Assembly (NCBI GenBank): GCA_017416345.1
Contig: JAFQCR010000033.1
Span: 124,001-188,000, forward strand
DNA: 64,000 nt
Direction: 5' to 3'
From: Clostridia bacterium
Lineage (GTDB): Bacteria; Bacillota; Clostridia; Oscillospirales; Acutalibacteraceae
Shown here: piece by piece, positions 59,739 to 64,000 of the stretch
How the letters are laid out: the number at the start of each line of letters is the position of its first letter
How positions within the stretch are numbered: the first letter of the stretch is position 1
Made by a program: the position numbers and the translations under genes
Notes under the pieces: generated by a model
What the model saw: the letters and a program-made list of their open reading frames with translations, nothing else
Databases searched by the model: none
What the model was told of the DNA's origin: nothing

Positions 59739-60584
59739 TTGACCGAAAATTTCAAGCAAAGGTTTAAAGAGCTGAAAACGGTTGGGCAACGGGTCGCCGC
59801 AAACGGCAGACAACTGCAAAAATACGACGCCGAGCTTATTACGTTTTTGCAAAACGCACTGTCAAATGGTGAGCTTGATACATTTGAAGAAAAAGGCTTT
59901 GCACTGTGGAATATCTCGGACAGCCTTGCGTTGTTGCGGCAGACGGAGAAACTTTATGTAAACCACAAATGCTTTTATGGGTTGCTCAAGACCGCCCACC
60001 CGAAATACTTGTTTTGGGCGGTGTCGGACGCCACCCAAAGGCTGACCTTGGAGGTCGGCGGTCACGGCAGGCTTTGGTGGAGCATATATAATGAAGCAAA
60101 CGGTGACCTTCTTGAATCCCGTGAGCTTTTTGCCGAGTTTTCGGCACACAAGGCCGCAATGTATACTACCGCCGCCGTGCCATTTGAAAAGGCTGATATA
60201 TTATCCGCTGCCGACCGCTTTGAGCAGTTTTTAAGCCGCACCGAAGGGATGCTTGAGCATATATTTTATACATTGGTCTTTAAATCGCTTGGTGCCAAGC
60301 ACGGTTTTTCGTCAAAGCAGGAGCTTACCGACCTTTTTGACGGTCTTTTGGGCGGACTGTCGCATAAAAAAGAGCCGAAAAGGTTTTTGGTGGGTGAGTG
60401 GTCAAGCTTTACGGCTCCGCCGTGCAAAAGAACACAGTCTGAGCAGGGGATAACGGCCATTATCAATGCCTTACTCGACATTTCCTGCCCTGATACAGCC
60501 GATGAGCTGTACCAAACCGCCTTAAAAAACGGTCTGCCGAAAAACAGCTGTATTGAACGGAGGATCGCAAAGGTTGTTAAATAA
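59739..60584 (+). CDS. Uncharacterised protein
   Basis: 281 residues, not recognised. It starts with TTG behind GGAGGGGTAAAA. The sequence is soluble, mixed in character, with FALWNISDSLALLRQTEKLY, FYGLLKTAHPKYLFWAVSDATQRL and VGEWSSFTAPPCKR. No membrane segment, signal peptide or catalytic motif stands out; helices dominate. It is a single rightward gene between azlC and the SipW-type protein gene. Codon use looks native. Alternatives cannot be ranked from sequence alone. Confidence 0.75.
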   Translation: MTENFKQRFKELKTVGQRVAANGRQLQKYDAELITFLQNALSNGELDTFEEKGFALWNISDSLALLRQTEKLYVNHKCFYGLLKTAHPKYLFWAVSDATQRLTLEVGGHGRLWWSIYNEANGDLLESRELFAEFSAHKAAMYTTAAVPFEKADILSAADRFEQFLSRTEGMLEHIFYTLVFKSLGAKHGFSSKQELTDLFDGLLGGLSHKKEPKRFLVGEWSSFTAPPCKRTQSEQGITAIINALLDISCPDTADELYQTALKNGLPKNSCIERRIAKVVK

Positions 60585-60613
60585 TTAACTTTTTCAAAAT
60601 AATATCTTTTTGC

Positions 60614-60642
60614 TTGACATTTGTAATTTTAAGTGGTAGAAT
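60614..60642 (+). promoter_or_regulatory. SigmaA promoter of the SipW-type protein gene
   Basis: TTGACA at 60614-60619, a 17-base spacer and TAGAAT at 60637-60642, about 125 bases ahead of the start codon, leaving a long untranslated leader. Confidence 0.8.
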
Positions 60643-60769
60643 AAGTTGAAATTGTATCATTTAAATGGGTCATTGTCCAAAAGCGTCCTGTTAAGTGTAT
60701 TTTGGTGTGAGCGGTCATTACCGTTAATACATAAATTGCTTGTCTAAAATTAAAGGGAGGAAAACCAAA

Positions 60770-62458
60770 ATGGCAAACAGATCAACCAAAAAGGCATTGC
60801 TTTTGAGCGTTCTTTCGATGCTCCTTTGCTTGGCAATGCTGGTCGGTACAACCTTTGCATGGTTTACCGATTCCGTAACATCCGGCCGTAATACTATCAA
60901 AGCCGGAAACTTGGATGTTGTTCTCGAATATTGGGACGGCGCCAAGTATGTAACTGTTGACGAGAACACCAAGCTCTTCAACGATGCAGCCCTTTGGGAG
61001 CCCGGTCATACCGAGGTCGCTTACCTCAAGGTCAGCAACGCAGGTACTCTGGCACTCAAGTATCAGCTCAACGTAAACGTTTACGAGGAGGTTACCGGCA
61101 CCAATGTAGCCGGCGAGGAGTTCTATCTCTCCGACCATCTCGTATTCAAGGTCGTTGACAAGAAAATCGAGACCGCTGCAGACCTTTACACCCGTGACAC
61201 CGCTGTTGCAGCAGCAGGCGATGTTAAGGGCATCAAGGACCGTCTCGGCGGCAACAAGACCGTTCATGAGAGCGGCGAGAAGTCCCTTAAGAACACCGGC
61301 GATGCCGATTATGTAGCACTCATCGTTTATATGCCCACTTCTGTCGGCAATGAGGCTAACTACAAGACCGGTACCGTTGCTCCTTCCGTTACAATGGGTG
61401 TAAACCTTGTTGCAACCCAGGAGGTCAAGGAGAGCGACTTCTTCAACAACACCTACGACAAGGATGCTACCTATCCCGTGATCGGAATGGGCTACACCGA
61501 TGTTGACGACACCGCTCCTTATCAGGAGCTCAACGCTTACAACCCCAAGGGTGGTAAGGTAGGCTGGGCAAGAGTTCCCACCGGCGCTATTGCTGATACC
61601 GACAAGCCTCTTACTTACACCGTTCAGGAGGTTTCTTTTGATGAGAATGTTACCATCACAAGCGACCAGGGCGCCAAAACCTTTGAAATCGTTGTCAACA
61701 ACATAAAGGAAGGCAACACCGAGACTATCGAGATTATTTTCGAGGCAGGTAAGGGTCTTACCAACATCGAGCTCTACCACAAGGATGTTAAGCTGGTTAA
61801 AAACGTTGATTTTATCTACGACCCCAACACCGGTGATATCCATTTGTATACCACTTCCTTCAGCCCCTTCACCGTTGTGTTTGATGCTGAACCCGAAGTA
61901 AAGCCTGACCTTCCCGAGGATGCTCCCGTAGCTAAAGTTGAGGATCTTGGTCCTTATGTTGATATTCCTTGGGAAACCAAATATAACATATATCCTTCTA
62001 GCATGGACCAGAAACTTGATGCAACCTACAAGTTTACTGCTCCTCATACCAGCGAGACCATTGATAACACCAAATATGCAGATTGGTATTGTGACTACTA
62101 CGTAATGCTCAAGACCGACGATGTCAACTTTACCGAACTGCCCGAGGGTTATATCACTCTCGGCGGTAACTATGGAGATTGGGGATGGATTGGATTTGAC
62201 AACCCCGAGGTTGCCACCAACGTTGAGATCCCGCTTCTTGGTTCTGTAACCCACAACCCCTGGACCTACAGGATGGTTGTTTGCAATGTTGGTGAGTTCC
62301 TTTGCGGCGTTGGTCTTACCGAGAAGGCCGGTGACGCACTTGACGGTTGTGAATTTGTTGTTATGCTCCGTCTCACCAACCCCGAGAACGAGAACGAGTT
62401 CTACAACGTTAACACCGTTACCTACACCTTTGGCTCAGGCGACATCGTTATCGAGTAA
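60770..62458 (+). CDS. SipW-dependent-type exported protein (TasA/CalY-like N-terminus)
   Basis: 562 residues. The signal region ALLLSVLSMLLCLAMLVGTT is followed by FAWFTDSVTSG and NTIKAGNLDVVLEYWDG, the hallmark of the SipW-processed TasA/camelysin group. The mature part has a beta-rich domain to about 225, a middle part (YTVQEVSFDENVTITSDQGA), and a C-terminal domain from about 390 (GPYVDIPWETKYNIYPSS). No sortase motif or membrane anchor is seen at the end. It is probably a fibre-forming or matrix surface protein. The start follows AAAGGGAGGAAAACC. No sipW gene lies in the window. Confidence 0.87.
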   Translation: MANRSTKKALLLSVLSMLLCLAMLVGTTFAWFTDSVTSGRNTIKAGNLDVVLEYWDGAKYVTVDENTKLFNDAALWEPGHTEVAYLKVSNAGTLALKYQLNVNVYEEVTGTNVAGEEFYLSDHLVFKVVDKKIETAADLYTRDTAVAAAGDVKGIKDRLGGNKTVHESGEKSLKNTGDADYVALIVYMPTSVGNEANYKTGTVAPSVTMGVNLVATQEVKESDFFNNTYDKDATYPVIGMGYTDVDDTAPYQELNAYNPKGGKVGWARVPTGAIADTDKPLTYTVQEVSFDENVTITSDQGAKTFEIVVNNIKEGNTETIEIIFEAGKGLTNIELYHKDVKLVKNVDFIYDPNTGDIHLYTTSFSPFTVVFDAEPEVKPDLPEDAPVAKVEDLGPYVDIPWETKYNIYPSSMDQKLDATYKFTAPHTSETIDNTKYADWYCDYYVMLKTDDVNFTELPEGYITLGGNYGDWGWIGFDNPEVATNVEIPLLGSVTHNPWTYRMVVCNVGEFLCGVGLTEKAGDALDGCEFVVMLRLTNPENENEFYNVNTVTYTFGSGDIVIE

Positions 62459-62481
62459 TAATCGTTTCTTACGAACAACTT

Positions 62482-62522
62482 AAAAGCGCACCCTCAAGGG
62501 CAACCTTGGGGGTGCTTTTTGT
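62482..62522 (+). terminator. Terminator after the SipW-type protein gene
   Basis: AAAAGCGCACCCTCAAGG, GCA loop, CCTTGGGGGTGCTTTTT with a following T-rich stretch. Confidence 0.9.
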
Positions 62523-62579
62523 TTTCCGAAAACTACCCGCTGATCGGGCGGTTCCGTAATGGCTTTTGCCGTTGAGTAA

Positions 62580-62720
62580 TCCCGCCGCAGCGGAAGGCTC
62601 CCCTGTGTAAGGGGAGCTGTCAGCGAAGCTGACTGAGGGGTTGTTTGAGATGTTTTTTTACAATCCCTCCGTCACGGCAAGCCGTGCCACCTCCCTTTAC
62701 ACAAGGGAGGCTGAAATGGT
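62580..62720. repeat. GA-rich palindromic repeat
   Basis: CTCCCCTGTGTAAGGGGAG, CTGTCAGCGAAGCTGACTG and AGGGG on the left, and CCCTCCGTCACGGCAAGCCG with CCTCCCTTTACACAAGGGAGG on the right. It is the clearest full-length copy of the family also seen at 165-372 and 56219. Confidence 0.85.
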
Positions 62721-62990
62721 AGCCAACTCTTTGGCGGTAGGGCGAGTTTGCAAGTGTCAAATATTTCGGTGGGCTTTCAGCCCTGCCGGTAACAGCGGCT
62801 TTGTCGGTGGTTATTATTGACGTTTGTGAAGGGTAGAACGGCTTTTCCCACAAATATGCCTTTGTGGGTAAGGTTTTACCACAAAAGAAGTTTTGGTAAG
62901 GGCATATTGTCGGTTTGAAAAGGGTGTTTTGGGGCAAAATATGTTAAAACTGTTAAATTTTTAACTTATGGTCAAAATTTCGGTTTTTTT
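62721..62990. other. Intergenic stretch upstream of pckG
   Basis: No gene is supported. Short inverted repeats are present, such as CCCACAAATATGCCTTTGTG with GG and GGTTTTACC near 62872. Nothing else was recognised before the promoter at 62993. Confidence 0.5.
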
Positions 62991-62992
62991 GC

Positions 62993-63021
62993 TTGACGGA
63001 TTGCCTTAATTCATATATAAT
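62993..63021 (+). promoter_or_regulatory. SigmaA promoter of pckG
   Basis: TTGACG at 62993-62998, a 17-base spacer and TATAAT at 63016-63021. Confidence 0.88.
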
Positions 63022-63087
63022 GTCAGTTGTAGAAATTTGGCTTTATTTTAAGTCAATCCCTCAATATATTATGAATGGAGAATTATC

Positions 63088-64000
63088 ATGACAAAGAATC
63101 CTACAGTTCTTAAGTGGCTGAAAGACATGGAAGAGCTCCTTACTCCCGATAAGGTAGTTTGGATCGACGGTTCGGCCGAGCAGACCGAGGAATTGCGCAA
63201 GCTCGCTTGCGAGACCGGCGAGCTCATCAAGCTCAACCAGGAGCTTCTCCCTGACTGCTATCTGCACAGAACCAAGCAGAACGACGTTGCACGTGTTGAG
63301 GACAGAACCTTCATCTGCTCTCGTGAGAAAGAGAATGCAGGTCCTACCAACAACTGGTGCGATCCCAAGGAAATGTACAAGAAGCTGTACGACATTGCAC
63401 GTGGTTCCTACAAGGGCAAGACCATGTATATCATCCCTTATTCCATGGGCCCCATCGGCTCTCCTCTTGCCAAGATCGGTATTGAGGTAACCGATTCGGT
63501 TTACGTTGTACTCAACATGCTCATCATGACCCGTGTAAGCCCCAAGGTTATGGAGGTTCTCGGTGATTCTGATGACTGGGTACGTTGCCTGCACTCCCGC
63601 TGCGACATCGACCCCGAAAAGAGATACATCTGCCAGTTCCCCGAGGATAACACCATCATCTCGGTCAACTCCGGTTACGGCGGAAACGTTCTTCTCGGCA
63701 AGAAGTGCTTCGCACTCCGTATCGCTTCCTACCAGGGTTGGAAGGAAGGCTGGATGGCAGAGCATATGCTCATTTTGGGCCTTGAGAATCCCAAGGGTGA
63801 AGTCAAGTACATCGCAGCAGCATTCCCGTCTGCCTGCGGTAAGACCAACCTCGCTATGCTCATTCCTCCCGAGTACTTGCGCAAGAAGGGCTACAAGATC
63901 TGGACTGTCGGTGACGATATTTCCTGGATGCGCATAGGCCCCGATGGCAGACTTTACGCCATCAACCCCGAGAACGGCTTCTTCGGCGTTGCTCCCGGTA
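63088..64000 (+). CDS. pckG: Phosphoenolpyruvate carboxykinase (GTP), N-terminal half
   Basis: The first 304 codons of a roughly 600-residue GTP-dependent PEPCK; the window ends within the gene. NQELLPDCYLHRTKQNDVAR, MYIIPYSMGPIGSPLAKIGIE, FPEDNTIISVNSGYGGNVLLGKKCFALR and the P-loop FPSACGKTNLAML with its reactive cysteine are present; ATP-type enzymes differ here. It interconverts oxaloacetate and PEP with GTP/GDP, and in anaerobes often runs toward oxaloacetate. The ATG follows GGAGAATTATC and a clear promoter. Confidence 0.97.
   Translation, partial: MTKNPTVLKWLKDMEELLTPDKVVWIDGSAEQTEELRKLACETGELIKLNQELLPDCYLHRTKQNDVARVEDRTFICSREKENAGPTNNWCDPKEMYKKLYDIARGSYKGKTMYIIPYSMGPIGSPLAKIGIEVTDSVYVVLNMLIMTRVSPKVMEVLGDSDDWVRCLHSRCDIDPEKRYICQFPEDNTIISVNSGYGGNVLLGKKCFALRIASYQGWKEGWMAEHMLILGLENPKGEVKYIAAAFPSACGKTNLAMLIPPEYLRKKGYKIWTVGDDISWMRIGPDGRLYAINPENGFFGVAPG

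Noticed and set aside
60782-62254. Long open frame (490 codons) on the minus strand opposite the SipW-type protein gene
   Set aside because: It mirrors the codon pattern of the real gene, has no ribosome site and gives a composition without any family match.

Overview
The window looks like chromosomal DNA of an anaerobic Firmicutes (class Clostridia), probably a gut or rumen relative of the Oscillospiraceae. This rests on strong AGGAGG-type ribosome sites, sigmaA promoters, a T-box, a glycine riboswitch, an L10 leader, the SRP RNA-dnaX-ybaB-recR order, IreB, GTP-dependent PEPCK, a SipW-type exported protein and a long list of carbohydrate-active enzymes. The lineage is inferred from gene content; no rRNA or tRNA gene was seen.

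Region 1 (1-13025) is a plant-polysaccharide locus. An AraC regulator faces a long rightward gene series: an enolase-superfamily acid-sugar dehydratase, a GH10-like hydrolase, an esterase, a GH13 enzyme, an RraA-type aldolase, a second GH10-like enzyme, a beta-propeller lactonase, a third GH10-like enzyme and an SDR dehydrogenase, followed by a GH43 enzyme on the other strand. Dehydrogenase, lactonase, dehydratase and pyruvate aldolase are the four activities of a non-phosphorylative sugar-oxidation route, here interleaved with tandem cytoplasmic GH10-like paralogues. A 24-bp perfect palindrome overlaps the promoter of the esterase-to-SDR part.

Region 2 (13153-17483) holds a small membrane protein and an XRE regulator that share twin operators, a decayed duplicate of the rplL/MATE region, and a GH130 phosphorylase-phosphohexomutase pair for mannosides. 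Region 3 (17484-34393) is largely housekeeping on the minus strand: rpmG-secE-nusG-rplK-rplA, a MATE exporter, rplJ-rplL with its leader, rlmH, a walJ-like gene, murA, recR-ybaB-dnaX and the SRP RNA. Heparinase-like, Gfo/Idh/MocA and ThuA-like sugar genes lie among them. SecE carries an unusual 170-residue membrane extension.

Region 4 (34394-45531) contains a dense array of hairpins, regulators, pcrA, ireB, a phosphoesterase lipoprotein, pnuC, a MITE-like element, and a glycine riboswitch upstream of a sodium:amino-acid symporter. Region 5 (45613-52176) is a second sugar locus: a GH39-like enzyme, a DegT aminotransferase, a ceramidase-like protein and two TIM-barrel isomerases around an AraC gene with helically phased repeats upstream of its promoter.

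Region 6 (52228-64000) has T-box-regulated pheST, a DUF559 nuclease gene embedded between GA-rich repeats, a phosphoesterase/phosphatase pair, azlCD, an unrecognised gene, a large SipW-type exported protein and the start of pckG. Short intergenic palindromic repeats of at least three families are scattered throughout.
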